Source: Enteractinococcus fodinae (GTDB lineage: Bacteria; Actinomycetota; Actinomycetes; Actinomycetales; Micrococcaceae). Taken from it: 64,000 nt of DNA. The position numbers were made by a program, and so were the translations under genes. The notes below the pieces were generated by a model, which was given only the letters and a program-made list of their open reading frames with translations, made no database searches and was not told where the DNA came from. Location: the NCBI RefSeq assembly GCF_031458395.1, contig NZ_JAVDYJ010000001.1:372001-436000 (forward strand), in the 5' to 3' direction. Shown in pieces: positions 1-7,634 of this stretch. Each line of letters begins with the position of its first letter. The stretch's first letter is position 1.

Positions 1-186
1 CGCGCCCAGGCGTTCCAGCTCCTCGGCGAGAATATCGCTGGCACTCAACTGGTGTCGAGAGGTGCCGTTATGGGCGAACCAATCATGCAACGGTTCGCCG
101 CCGTGGCCTAAGGGATGTAAGGAGCTGGGACTGGGGCCGGTGTAGTACCCGTCCAGTGAGATGCTCAGGTTCGCGGTGACCGCCAT
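1..186 (-). CDS. DHFR/RibD C-terminal-fold reductase family protein, N-terminal part (runs off the window)
   Basis: The reverse strand opens with ATG at 186 and stays open to the window edge, giving 62 residues that begin MAVTANLSISLDGYY. The motif SxSLDGYYTGP near the N-terminus is typical of the bacterial RibD C-terminal / dihydrofolate-reductase-fold family, small NADPH-binding proteins mostly of unknown substrate. An AAGGAG ribosome site sits 5 bases before the ATG and overlaps the stop of the upstream monooxygenase gene, so the two are translationally close and probably co-transcribed. Only the N-terminal third is present, so cofactor residues further on cannot be checked. Confidence 0.8.
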   Translation of the reverse strand, partial: MAVTANLSISLDGYYTGPSPSSLHPLGHGGEPLHDWFAHNGTSRHQLSASDILAEELERLGA

Positions 187-188
187 GG

Positions 189-497
189 CTACTCCTTCTT
201 GGTGTGAGGATCGAAAGGATTCCGGACAGACTCGATCAGAAATTCCTGCAGCGTCCCGCCATGGATCTCGACCCCGGAATTGGGCACCACGGTTTGCACC
301 CGGTACCTTTCCATCTGGCCTTTTGAATCCCACAGTTCAAATATATTGACTCGTGTGGGATCAACTGGATCTGGACTGATCGCCACATCGCGGCAACCGG
401 GGGCCTGGCGCGTGCGCTTCGTGTAGTGCATGAACGCAGTGATGTATCGGTCTCGTTCGGAAGAATTGACGTATACATACCCCGCGAGGATGATCAT
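189..497 (-). CDS. Antibiotic-biosynthesis-monooxygenase (ABM) fold protein
   Basis: A 102-residue protein of the dimeric alpha+beta-barrel ABM/YgiN class. It has the usual pattern: a short beta strand start (IILAGYVYV), a helix containing RDRYITAFMHYTKRTR, then PGCRDVAISPDP and the FELWDSKGQMERY strand/helix typical of the family. Members are heme-degrading, quinol-oxidising or of unknown activity; no cofactor residue here decides between these. Its ATG overlaps the TGA of the upstream DHFR-fold gene (ATGA), and the next DHFR-fold gene starts 2 bases after its stop. A three-gene operon of reductase, monooxygenase and reductase is therefore likely. Confidence 0.8.
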   Translation of the reverse strand: MIILAGYVYVNSSERDRYITAFMHYTKRTRQAPGCRDVAISPDPVDPTRVNIFELWDSKGQMERYRVQTVVPNSGVEIHGGTLQEFLIESVRNPFDPHTKKE

Positions 498-1162
498 GCC
501 TCGGGGTCTTTCCGCTCCGCATCAATCACGACTTCTTTGCCATCTTCAAGGCTGACCGTTTTGCGGCTTTCGAAATCTGCTGGCGTCATTTCAACGTCGA
601 AGACTCCGTTGCTGGTCACCGCACCGTGGACCACGTGCATGTTGTAGGAGGGGCCGCCTTCGTTGAAAATCCCCAAACCTGGCCCGACAGTCACCGGCGC
701 GATCAAAAAGCGGTATACATCCACCAGTCCCGCTTGGTGCAATATTTGCGCCAGTTGAATGCTGCCGTGGACTTGCAGCTCTTTATCGTGGGTCACGCCC
801 TTGAACCGAGCGATCTCGTCGAGAAAGTCTTCACCGAGCACCGTGGTGGTATCAGACCACACCTCACCTACCGGAGAGGACGTCACCACGTATTTTGTGC
901 TGTTATTGATCAGCCCGGCGACCGGATCGTCCGGGTCTGTCACCTGAGGCCAGTGCGAAGCAAACGAATCATAGGTTTTGCGCCCTAATAAGAGCGCGCC
1001 GCATTGTTCGAACCAGCGGGAGACTGCTTGCCCGCATCCCTCATCGAACACAGACATCAGCCAGCCGCCGTTGGTGAACCCGCCGCGCGTGTCTTCGTCT
1101 GGGCCGCCGGGTGCTTGATTCACCCCGTCAAGGGTCATGAAGAGATTGACGCTCAAGAGCAT
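494..1162 (-). CDS. DHFR/RibD C-terminal-fold reductase family protein
   Basis: About 222 residues starting MLLSVNLFMTLDGVNQAPGG. The motif (M/S)TLDG, the segment ALLLGRKTYDSFASHWP, and LQVHGSIQLAQILHQAGLVD followed by the P-V-G-x-G-x-x-x-F region are characteristic of this NADPH-binding family (YyaP/YwjB-like dihydrofolate reductase family). I chose the ATG at 1162 rather than one 12 codons upstream because GGAAGGAG lies 8 bases before it. It is the first gene of a tight three-gene operon, and its stop overlaps the start of the ABM gene by 4 bases. The substrate is unknown. Confidence 0.82.
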   Translation of the reverse strand: MLLSVNLFMTLDGVNQAPGGPDEDTRGGFTNGGWLMSVFDEGCGQAVSRWFEQCGALLLGRKTYDSFASHWPQVTDPDDPVAGLINNSTKYVVTSSPVGEVWSDTTTVLGEDFLDEIARFKGVTHDKELQVHGSIQLAQILHQAGLVDVYRFLIAPVTVGPGLGIFNEGGPSYNMHVVHGAVTSNGVFDVEMTPADFESRKTVSLEDGKEVVIDAERKDPEA

Positions 1163-1500
1163 GTTGGATGCTCCTTCCAGATCGGAACGGAAAGCCATCC
1201 GTGTCCCCCATCATAGGAAACTCACAACGACCTTGAACATAGCGGCATTCGGTGCTGGCGTGACACCCATCCACCCGAGGGGAGTAGGACAGTTTGAGTG
1301 AACAATCTCTGGACTCGTGACCAGGGCGTATGGTCGACTCTGCGCTATTGCTTGTCGTATTCTTCGAGGGTCGGTAAGGCTCAGCTGACCGCACGGATTG
1401 TTTACGTATTTATCGTGAAAGCTGTCTCACTCAGGGCGCGCCCTTGTGCTTGCCAACTGATGAGCGGAACTTCCGTGGCGGTAGGGCATAATATAAAACG
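1163..1500. promoter_or_regulatory. Divergent intergenic region with a leaderless promoter for the DedA gene
   Basis: 338 bases with no gene, between two divergent transcription units. At its right end TAATAT (1489-1494) lies exactly 6 bases before the ATG at 1501, with no Shine-Dalgarno sequence between. This matches the leaderless layout of actinobacteria, in which transcription starts at the A of the ATG. I saw no clear -35 box and no operator-like dyad in the rest. Confidence 0.5.
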
Positions 1501-2271
1501 ATGATTGAGCTTGTCGTAGTTACCCAGAGCGATGCCGGGGCTGCGCCCCAGGATGTCTCCTACGGCTGGCTCGGTGACATCGTGGTGGCCATCATGGAGG
1601 CCCTGGGCCCGATCGGCGTTGCGATAGCAGTGCTGGTAGAAAATATCTTCCCACCGATCCCCTCAGAGATTATGCTCGCCCTGGCAGGGTTCACCGCGGC
1701 CGATGGCGCCTTCACCCCCGCTGAGGCCATTTTCTGGGCGACAGTCGGTTCGGTCACGGGTGCGCTCGTGCTCTACGGCCTCGGCGCCTGGTTTGGTCGA
1801 CGGCGGCTCTATCGGGCGGCCTATGTCATGCCCCTGGTGGATATTGATGATGTAGCACGCACCGAACGCTGGTTTCTCAGATACGGGTATTGGACTGTCT
1901 TTTTCGGCAGAATGATCCCGATCTTTCGGTCGTTGATCTCCATTCCCGCTGGTCTTGAGCGGATGAATCTCTGGCTCTTTGCGCTCTTCACCACGCTTGG
2001 TTCGTTGATCTGGAACACCGTGCTCATCATGGGCGGATATTTACTGGGCGAGAACTTCCACTTGATAGCCGACTATGCCGATGCATTCTCAAATGTCGTG
2101 CTAGGTATCGTCGTTGCAGTCATCGCGATATGGGTGACGCTGCGGGTAGTGCGCAATCGACGCCGTGCCCGCGACCCCGAGTATCGCCCCGAAACCCCCG
2201 AAGAGGCAGCAGCCCGCATCGAGCGGCTCGTCGCACAGCAGCACGCCGACGACACCTCAAGCTCCGAATAG
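1501..2271 (+). CDS. DedA family membrane protein
   Basis: A 256-residue protein with about five membrane segments. Diagnostic DedA features are ENIFPPIPSEIMLALAG (residues ~50-66), the G-x-x-x-G-x-x-x-Y-x-x-G run (SVTGALVLYGLGAWFGRR, ~80-97), and FFGRMIPIFRSLISIPAG (~140-157). This includes the F-x-G-R-x-x-P-x-x-R signature linked to lipid transport in this family; DedA proteins act as undecaprenyl-phosphate or phospholipid translocases, or maintain proton motive force. The last ~45 residues are charged and cytoplasmic. There is no ribosome site before the ATG; a TAATAT box 6 bases upstream suggests a leaderless message. The gene is monocistronic. Confidence 0.9.
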   Translation: MIELVVVTQSDAGAAPQDVSYGWLGDIVVAIMEALGPIGVAIAVLVENIFPPIPSEIMLALAGFTAADGAFTPAEAIFWATVGSVTGALVLYGLGAWFGRRRLYRAAYVMPLVDIDDVARTERWFLRYGYWTVFFGRMIPIFRSLISIPAGLERMNLWLFALFTTLGSLIWNTVLIMGGYLLGENFHLIADYADAFSNVVLGIVVAVIAIWVTLRVVRNRRRARDPEYRPETPEEAAARIERLVAQQHADDTSSSE

Positions 2272-2352
2272 TGTTCACCGCCCGACATCCCGATGATCAG
2301 AGCGTTCCCGCCTACCTCGCTAACCTGATTGCGATGCTTGGCAGCCATGGGT

Positions 2353-2364
2353 TAGCGTCAGCGC
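2353..2364 (+). promoter_or_regulatory. Leaderless -10 box for the DHFR-fold gene at 2365
   Basis: TAGCGT at 2353-2358 fits TANNNT and is followed by exactly 6 bases before the ATG at 2365. There is no Shine-Dalgarno sequence. Inference: transcription starts at the start codon. Confidence 0.5.
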
Positions 2365-2922
2365 ATGGGACGGATTATTTATGAAACCGCCACGAGTTTT
2401 GATGGTTACCTCGCTGACGAGCAACATTCATTGGACTGGTTATTCGTCGTGCCAGGCGGCGACAATCCAGACCTAGCACCGCCACGAGCTGCCGTGCAGG
2501 TCATGGGCTCGACCACATACGAGTGGGTGTTAGATGAGCTCGGCGCACTTGAGAACATGAATGTCTGGCATGAGACCATGCCTTCAACCACCGTCGTCTT
2601 TACAACCAGGCAGCTCCCTGCGCCAGATGATGCTGATGTGAAGTTCATGTCCGGTGATGTGGCAGATGCAGTGCCAGAGCTCCAACGCCTCGCAGGTGAG
2701 GGGAATATTTGGGTGGTCGGCGGAGGAGGCTTAGCGTCACAGTTCATTGCGGCACAAGCACTCGATGAGATGGTTTTCTCGGTAGCTCCGGTCGCGCTCG
2801 GGGCCGGAGCGCCGCTGCTGAGCCAGCGCATCGAATCTGACCAAGCCACGCTGATCAGTGTGGAGCAGGTGGGCCAGTTTGCTCGGCTGACCTACCGGCT
2901 GTCGTATCCTAACAAAGACTAA
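2365..2922 (+). CDS. DHFR/RibD C-terminal-fold reductase family protein
   Basis: A 185-residue protein of the same fold as the products at 1-186 and 494-1162. It begins MGRIIYETATSFDGYLAD (SxDG motif). It also has LDWLF, MGSTTYEWVL and NIWVVGGGGLASQFI, the glycine-rich NADPH loop, followed by LDEMVFSVAPVALGAGAPLL. It is complete and of normal length. It stands alone between DedA and the Smr gene. Substrate unknown; some relatives reduce pteridines or give weak antifolate resistance, but nothing here decides that. Confidence 0.85.
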   Translation: MGRIIYETATSFDGYLADEQHSLDWLFVVPGGDNPDLAPPRAAVQVMGSTTYEWVLDELGALENMNVWHETMPSTTVVFTTRQLPAPDDADVKFMSGDVADAVPELQRLAGEGNIWVVGGGGLASQFIAAQALDEMVFSVAPVALGAGAPLLSQRIESDQATLISVEQVGQFARLTYRLSYPNKD

Positions 2923-2977
2923 CGTCTCGCTTCGAGTAGCGTGTTTATAGGTATGTGTGCGAGCGATGGAGGCCTAG

Positions 2978-3229
2978 ATGCGTCTGAAATTAGACCTGCA
3001 CGATATTTATAACAAGAGCCGCGACCTCGACCGAGCGCTGCATGACATCATCAATGAAGCGGAAGCAACCCGAGCCAAAACGGTGGAGATCATTCCCGGG
3101 AAGGGGAGTGGGGCACTCAAGAAACGCGTCCTACGCTTCTTGCAGCGCAAAGATATCAAAGCCCGCTACCACCGGGTCGAAAAGGACAGCAAGAACCACG
3201 GGCGAGTGTTCGTCCACTTCAAGCATTGA
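2978..3229 (+). CDS. Stand-alone Smr domain protein
   Basis: 83 residues that consist almost entirely of one Smr (small MutS-related) domain. The N-terminal LDLHDIYNKSRDLDRALHDII and the central IIPGKGSGALKKRVLRFL match the family's LDLHG and H/P-G-K-G-x-G-x-L motifs. Smr domains are nucleic-acid-binding or nicking modules, including in ribosome rescue, and single-domain forms are common in actinobacteria. GGAGG lies 5 bases before the ATG. It is convergent with the small membrane protein gene, with a gap of 1 base. Confidence 0.88.
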   Translation: MRLKLDLHDIYNKSRDLDRALHDIINEAEATRAKTVEIIPGKGSGALKKRVLRFLQRKDIKARYHRVEKDSKNHGRVFVHFKH

Positions 3230-3230
3230 C

Positions 3231-3494
3231 TCAAGAACGACGTGGATAGCGTCGCAAGAGGAACCATCCCAGTGCGCCTGGCGCTCCCAGGATGGGAGTG
3301 AGCACAAGGATTGAAACGAGCCAGGTGCCGAGGGTGAAATCCGGGTCGTCGGACAACGCTGCTCCGGTTGCCCCGATGAACAACAGCAAGACCAACACGG
3401 CGGCTACGCCGACCAATGACCACGCTACTGGTCGAACGATCGGAGCAGGAACCCCAGCACGCCGCTTGCTGCTGGTACGTGTGCCAACTGGCAT
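3231..3494 (-). CDS. Small two-segment membrane protein
   Basis: 87 residues: a basic N-terminus (MPVGTRTSSKRRAGVP), two hydrophobic segments (about residues 23-47 and 60-80) and a basic C-terminus RRYPRRS, so both ends probably face the cytoplasm. I do not recognise a family. Its start lies about 70 bases inside the 3' end of the exonuclease gene on the same strand in another frame, which suggests translational coupling. No clear ribosome site precedes the ATG, so the start is uncertain. Confidence 0.5.
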   Translation of the reverse strand: MPVGTRTSSKRRAGVPAPIVRPVAWSLVGVAAVLVLLLFIGATGAALSDDPDFTLGTWLVSILVLTPILGAPGALGWFLLRRYPRRS

Positions 3495-4516
3495 TGGTGC
3501 CTGATGAGAGGGGGTGTGGGCAGGATGACCTCAGAGGGTTTCAGAGCGGGTGATTCAACCACCGGCTCCGGCACGTCTGCAACCACGTCTTCGGGTTCTT
3601 CGACGTTCGTCGCCAGCATTGCCAAGGCTTGCTGTGCTGGGACAAAATCGATCTGCTGACCGGCCAAACGGTATTCGTGGGCCTTCTTTTCCTTCGCCGA
3701 ACCCGCAGCAGGGTCATAATGCGTTGGGAAGTGCTCTTGGTTGGCAACCACAAGCATGGTGGTTTTCTTCGTGACATTCAATTGAGGTTGCGCACCGAGC
3801 TCAGCAATTTTGACGATGAAATCATCGCGATTCACACCATGGAGGTCACCGGTGATCACCACATGGTGACCGTACAAGGGATGCTCGGGATGTGCCTCAC
3901 TGTTGGGTGCGGGGAGATCGCCGACCCGAACGAAGCGTCGAGCAGGAACTGGTGAACGGCGTCGCGCGGTGGGCTTTTGCCACAGTTCTGAGACGCTCGT
4001 GAGTTGATGGCGCTGACTCAGCACGATGGCGATTCGGGCACATGTAATCGCATCAGCTTCGGCTTGATGGTGCTGAAAAGCGGGCAAATCTAATGCTTTC
4101 GCCACGGTTGGCAGGCGATGGTTTGGGGCCTTGACGAAGCGTCGAGCGATAGACAGAGTATCGAACCATTGTGTTGATGGAACTGAGACTCCCACCCGTT
4201 CACTGGCTCGTCGAAACACAGTCCGATCAAATGAGATGTTGTGAGCCACCACTGGTAAGCCATCAGCCAGGCGTAGGAGCCGGTCCAAGGACGCTTGCCA
4301 GGAGATCCCTGATCGCCGCACCTGCTTTGGAATGATGCCATGAATTCGAATGAATCTGGGTTCAAACGACTCGATACCGGTGGGAGGCGTGACCAGCCAG
4401 CTGTCTGATTCAACGATGGCTCCGTTGACCACTTTGGCGACGCCGACTTGGCAGACTGAAGCTTGGTCGGGGTTAGCTGTTTCAAAATCGAGGGCAAGAA
4501 AACTAAGCTGACTCAT
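3425..4516 (-). CDS. DEDDh 3'-5' exonuclease with C-terminal BRCT domain
   Basis: A 363-residue protein. Residues ~1-170 form a DnaQ/epsilon-type exonuclease: FLALDFETA supplies the first Asp and Glu, HNISFDRTVF the second Asp, and HHQAEADA the His/Asp pair, so all DEDDh ligands are visible. Residues ~225-305 look like a BRCT domain (GHHVVITGDL, then AELGAQPQLNVTKKTTMLVV). This architecture is common in actinobacteria as an accessory repair or proofreading nuclease separate from the PolC/DnaE subunit. I chose the ATG at 4516, where the conserved SFLALDFETA begins, instead of an upstream in-frame codon at 4699. The last ~50 residues are Pro/Glu rich and overlap the next gene. Confidence 0.88.
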   Translation of the reverse strand: MSQLSFLALDFETANPDQASVCQVGVAKVVNGAIVESDSWLVTPPTGIESFEPRFIRIHGIIPKQVRRSGISWQASLDRLLRLADGLPVVAHNISFDRTVFRRASERVGVSVPSTQWFDTLSIARRFVKAPNHRLPTVAKALDLPAFQHHQAEADAITCARIAIVLSQRHQLTSVSELWQKPTARRRSPVPARRFVRVGDLPAPNSEAHPEHPLYGHHVVITGDLHGVNRDDFIVKIAELGAQPQLNVTKKTTMLVVANQEHFPTHYDPAAGSAKEKKAHEYRLAGQQIDFVPAQQALAMLATNVEEPEDVVADVPEPVVESPALKPSEVILPTPPLIRHQCQLAHVPAASGVLGFLLRSFDQ

Positions 4517-4801
4517 TGTTAATGAGCGGACCTTTCGGTACGTGAGATGAGAAGTACCACTCAATGTATTAGGTGGGAGGGACAGGCTAAGACGCTCCCA
4601 GTAGTGTGACCCACCAACATCGCACTGTGCCCCCGACCCAAAGCCTAGGCCGACCTCACCAGGGCACGGCTGGATAAATCTTGGCCTAGTCACGACCAAA
4701 CGATAAATGTTGCAGTCGGACGATCATGGGCAGATGTGGAGTGTTCCGTCCTCACCTTCAGTCGCCATATGTGATCTAGATATCTTTTTCACCGCTCAAA
4801 T

Positions 4802-4828
4802 ATAACAGACTTATAACGAATCCATAAC
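4802..4828. promoter_or_regulatory. Three 11-bp direct repeats upstream of ectABC (candidate response-regulator site)
   Basis: ATAAC occurs at 4802, 4813 and 4824, that is ATAAC-N6 three times with a strict 11-base period, inside an AT-rich stretch 170-190 bases before ectA. Direct repeats of 11 bases are the typical target of OmpR-family regulators such as MtrA, GlnR and PhoP. MtrA is an osmotic-stress regulator in related bacteria, which would suit ectoine synthesis. Identity of the regulator is inference. Confidence 0.45.
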
Positions 4829-4845
4829 GAAATTATTTCGCTGAA

Positions 4846-4864
4846 CTGATCAGGAGCTGATCAG
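4846..4864. promoter_or_regulatory. Tandem palindromes between the exonuclease gene and ectA
   Basis: The 8-base palindrome CTGATCAG occurs twice, at 4846-4853 and 4857-4864, separated by GAG. The spacing is again 11 bases, one helical turn. It lies about 100 bases before the ectA promoter and could be an operator. Confidence 0.35.
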
Positions 4865-4959
4865 CTGGCGTGGCTAAAACCCGCTCCATCATGCGGATGC
4901 GGGGAGGTTGGGGTGTCGCTTTTCCGCGCACTGAGCGCGAAGTGGCCGAGTTGGGCAGG

Positions 4960-4987
4960 TTGATATGGCCGGCCAGTTCGCTAATGT
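4960..4987 (+). promoter_or_regulatory. ectA promoter, leaderless type
   Basis: TTGATA (4960-4965) and TAATGT (4982-4987) are separated by 16 bases, giving a near-consensus housekeeping promoter. The -10 box ends 7 bases before the ATG at 4995, so the message is probably leaderless. The alternative upstream ATG at 4965 falls inside the -35 box, which argues against it as a start. Confidence 0.65.
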
Positions 4988-4994
4988 AGAGCGC

Positions 4995-5555
4995 ATGCAT
5001 CGTTCCACCAATGAGAACAATCATTCTGACTTCGTTATCGATCTGCGGCCGCCGAAGCTGGCCGATGGCGCCGACCTGTGGCGCTTGACCCGAGATACCG
5101 GGGTACTAGATCTCAACTCTTCCTACCAGTACCTGCTGTGGTGCCGCGATTTCGCTGACACCAGCGTCGTAGGAGTTTCCGACGATGGGCGTTTGATGGG
5201 ATTCATCACCGGCTTCTTGCGCCCAGATGAGCCCACCACGCTGATGGTGTGGCAGGTTGCTGTCGACTCTGCAGCACGCGGCCGCGGACTGGCCAGCCGA
5301 ATGCTGGACTACTTGGTCGAAACCACCGGTGTCGAACACCTCGAGACCACCGTAACCGATGACAATGCCGCATCCAAGGCTATGTTTGCTTCACTGGCCC
5401 AACGCCACGAAGCCAGCCACACCGTGACCCCGCTCTTCACTCCGGAGCTGTACCCTGACGGTCACGACACCGAATACTTACACCGGATCGGCCCGTTAGT
5501 GCCTGAATTGCTGCGCCAACGCCAGGCCCAAGCACAACTGGCCGTCGTCGAATAA
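4995..5555 (+). CDS. ectA: L-2,4-diaminobutyric acid N-gamma-acetyltransferase
   Basis: EctA makes N-gamma-acetyl-2,4-diaminobutyrate from diaminobutyrate and acetyl-CoA, the second step from aspartate semialdehyde to ectoine. The protein is 186 residues and shows the GNAT fold: [16 protein letters not shown] near the N-terminus, [16 protein letters not shown], then the acetyl-CoA loop [17 protein letters not shown] (~residues 88-104) and [11 protein letters not shown]. It is followed by ectB and ectC in the standard order. The start was chosen from the promoter position and from homology; the message is probably leaderless. The C-terminal ~20 residues are Gln/Ala rich and not conserved. Confidence 0.95.
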   Translation: MHRSTNENNHSDFVIDLRPPKLADGADLWRLTRDTGVLDLNSSYQYLLWCRDFADTSVVGVSDDGRLMGFITGFLRPDEPTTLMVWQVAVDSAARGRGLASRMLDYLVETTGVEHLETTVTDDNAASKAMFASLAQRHEASHTVTPLFTPELYPDGHDTEYLHRIGPLVPELLRQRQAQAQLAVVE

Positions 5556-5632
5556 CTTCCTCTACTTTTCACACTTTGACGCGTAGCTTCGCTGCGCCCA
5601 AAAACCTGAGCAAACCCCTGAAAGGAATCCTC

Positions 5633-6925
5633 ATGGATACCACTATTTTCGAGACCACCGAATCCGAAGTACGCAGCTACTGCCGCAGCTGGCCCACCGT
5701 ATTCTCCCAAGCCTCCGGTTCGATCCTGACCGATGAACAAGGCCGCGAATATATCGACTTCTTCGCCGGTGCTGGCGCCCTGAACTACGGGCACAACAAC
5801 CCAGAACTACGCACCGAACTGCTGGAATACCTCAGCTCGGATGCCTTGGTCCACTCGATGGATAAGATGACCCCGGCCAAGCGGGAATTCCTGCAGACCT
5901 TCAAAGACATCATCCTGGAACCACGTGGACTGGACTACAAAGTCATGTTCCCCGGACCCACGGGCACCAACACGGTCGAAGCCGCACTAAAACTGGCCCG
6001 CAAGGTCACCGGTCGTCAGCACATCCTGTCATTCACCAACGCGTTCCACGGCATGACCCTGGGTTCGCTGTCGGTCACCGGTAACTCCATGAAGCGCAAG
6101 GGTGCCGGCATGACCCTGACCAACAGCTCCAAGATCCCATACGACGACTACCTCGATGGTGAAACCCCAGACTTCCTGTGGCTCAAGCGCGTCCTAGAAG
6201 ACTCCGGCTCCGGTGTCGATAAACCAGCCGCGATCATCGTCGAAACCGTCCAGGGTGAAGGTGGACTCAACGCCGCACGCCACGAATGGCTACGCGGCCT
6301 GCGCGAGCTCACCAAGGAACACGATATTCTGCTGATCGTTGACGATGTCCAGGCCGGCTGCGGTCGGACCGGTTCGTTCTTCAGCTTCGAAGAAGCCGGC
6401 ATCACCCCGGATATCGTCTGCCTGTCCAAATCGATCTCCGGTTACGGCCTACCAATGGCGCTGACCCTGTTCAGCCCAGAACTCGATGTGTGGGCACCGG
6501 GCGAGCACAACGGTACCTTCCGTGGCCACAACCCAGCCTTTGTCACCGCAACTGCCGCACTGCGCCGCTACTGGGCCGATGACTCCTTCCAGAACGGTCA
6601 CCTGGTCAAAGTCATTGAAATGGTCCAAGATGCGCTGACCAAGATCGCCATCGAAGTTGAAGGTACCTCCGTCAAAGGCCGCGGCCTGCTGACCGGACTG
6701 CGCTTCAGCGACACCGACGTTGCCGGCAAGATTTCGGCCAAGGCCTTCGAAAAGGGTCTGCTGATGGAAACCTCCGGCCCAGAAGATGAAGTCATCAAGC
6801 TGATGCCAGCACTGAACATCGACCTGGTTGTCCTGGAACGCGGCCTGAATATCCTGGCCGACTGCGTCAGCGAGGTCACCGGACAAGAGATCACCCTGGT
6901 ACTGGGCGACACCGCCAAGGCCTAA
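5633..6925 (+). CDS. ectB: L-2,4-diaminobutyrate aminotransferase (2-oxoglutarate-linked)
   Basis: EctB transaminates L-aspartate-beta-semialdehyde with glutamate to give 2,4-diaminobutyrate, the first step of ectoine synthesis. The protein is about 430 residues, a class III PLP aminotransferase of normal length. Visible landmarks are [33 protein letters not shown], the [15 protein letters not shown] segment, the PLP-contacting [11 protein letters not shown], and the Schiff-base lysine in [21 protein letters not shown] lies 6 bases before the ATG at 5633; an in-frame codon at 5576 lacks a site. It lies 77 bases after ectA and 17 before ectC. Confidence 0.96.
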   Translation: MDTTIFETTESEVRSYCRSWPTVFSQASGSILTDEQGREYIDFFAGAGALNYGHNNPELRTELLEYLSSDALVHSMDKMTPAKREFLQTFKDIILEPRGLDYKVMFPGPTGTNTVEAALKLARKVTGRQHILSFTNAFHGMTLGSLSVTGNSMKRKGAGMTLTNSSKIPYDDYLDGETPDFLWLKRVLEDSGSGVDKPAAIIVETVQGEGGLNAARHEWLRGLRELTKEHDILLIVDDVQAGCGRTGSFFSFEEAGITPDIVCLSKSISGYGLPMALTLFSPELDVWAPGEHNGTFRGHNPAFVTATAALRRYWADDSFQNGHLVKVIEMVQDALTKIAIEVEGTSVKGRGLLTGLRFSDTDVAGKISAKAFEKGLLMETSGPEDEVIKLMPALNIDLVVLERGLNILADCVSEVTGQEITLVLGDTAKA

Positions 6926-6942
6926 GAGAGGAACACTTTTTC

Positions 6943-7419
6943 ATGATCGTAACTCAGCTAGAAGACCTCAACGGCACCGAGCGTGACGTCACGGCCGAAA
7001 CCTGGCGCTCCCGCCGCATCGTCCTAGCCCGTGAAGGCGTTGGCTTTTCGATGCACGACACCGTCATCTATGCGGGCACCACCTCAACGTTCCACTACGA
7101 GAACCACATCGAGGCCGTGTACTGCGTCCAAGGTGAAGGCACCCTGACCAACGAAGAAACCGGGGAAGTCCACCCGTTGCGGGACGGCACCCTGTACCTG
7201 TTGGATGGCCACGAGAAACACACCGTGCGCGCCGAAACCGAACTGCGCATGGCCTGTGTCTTCAACCCACCGGTTACCGGTCGTGAAACCCACGACGAAT
7301 CGGGTGTCTACCCGCTGGTGACCGAAGAAGGCGCGGACCGCAAGGTCCCGACCGGCGCTCGGGTTGGCGAAGAATCCAAGATCGCCAGCCAGGCTACAGA
7401 ACCAGCAACGACTGCCTAA
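6943..7419 (+). CDS. ectC: L-ectoine synthase
   Basis: EctC closes the ring of N-gamma-acetyl-diaminobutyrate to ectoine. It is a cupin metalloenzyme. The sequence has the conserved [21 protein letters not shown] and the cupin strands [17 protein letters not shown] and [15 protein letters not shown], with the expected Glu, Tyr and His metal ligands. The protein is 158 residues, about 20-25 longer than usual because of a tail rich in Ala/Thr/Glu. GAGAGGAA precedes the ATG. No hydroxylase gene (ectD) or dedicated aspartokinase follows: the operon ends in a terminator at 7445. The expected product is therefore ectoine, unless ectD lies elsewhere. Confidence 0.95.
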   Translation: MIVTQLEDLNGTERDVTAETWRSRRIVLAREGVGFSMHDTVIYAGTTSTFHYENHIEAVYCVQGEGTLTNEETGEVHPLRDGTLYLLDGHEKHTVRAETELRMACVFNPPVTGRETHDESGVYPLVTEEGADRKVPTGARVGEESKIASQATEPATTA

Positions 7420-7444
7420 GGTTCAATAGACCACACCTTGAATA

Positions 7445-7480
7445 GCGGGTGTCGCACTGTCTCACAGTGCGGCACCCGTT
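7445..7480 (+). terminator. Rho-independent-like terminator of ectABC
   Basis: A strong hairpin 25 bases after ectC: CGGGTG-T-CGCACTGT pairs with ACAGTGCG-G-CACCCG around a short CT loop, followed by TTGT. The U-tract is short, as is common in actinobacteria. Confidence 0.7.
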
Positions 7481-7634
7481 GTCATGTGTAACCACCTGGA
7501 CGCCGCGGCGGTCTATGGTTGAAAGTTGCTGTAAGAAGTAGAGGATTCACGGCCGCGCTCCCGAGCCAAGGCCCAACGATTCCCGCTATGTAGCTTCTCT
7601 GATCACGACACCCTGAAGAAAGAGCAGATCGACT

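Noticed and set aside
4517-4699. N-terminal extension of the exonuclease to 4699
   Set aside because: The added 61 residues have no conserved pattern, while the DEDDh fold begins right at the ATG at 4516.
4965-4994. Upstream ATG as the ectA start
   Set aside because: It lies in the probable -35 box (4960-4965) and the extra ten residues are not expected in EctA.
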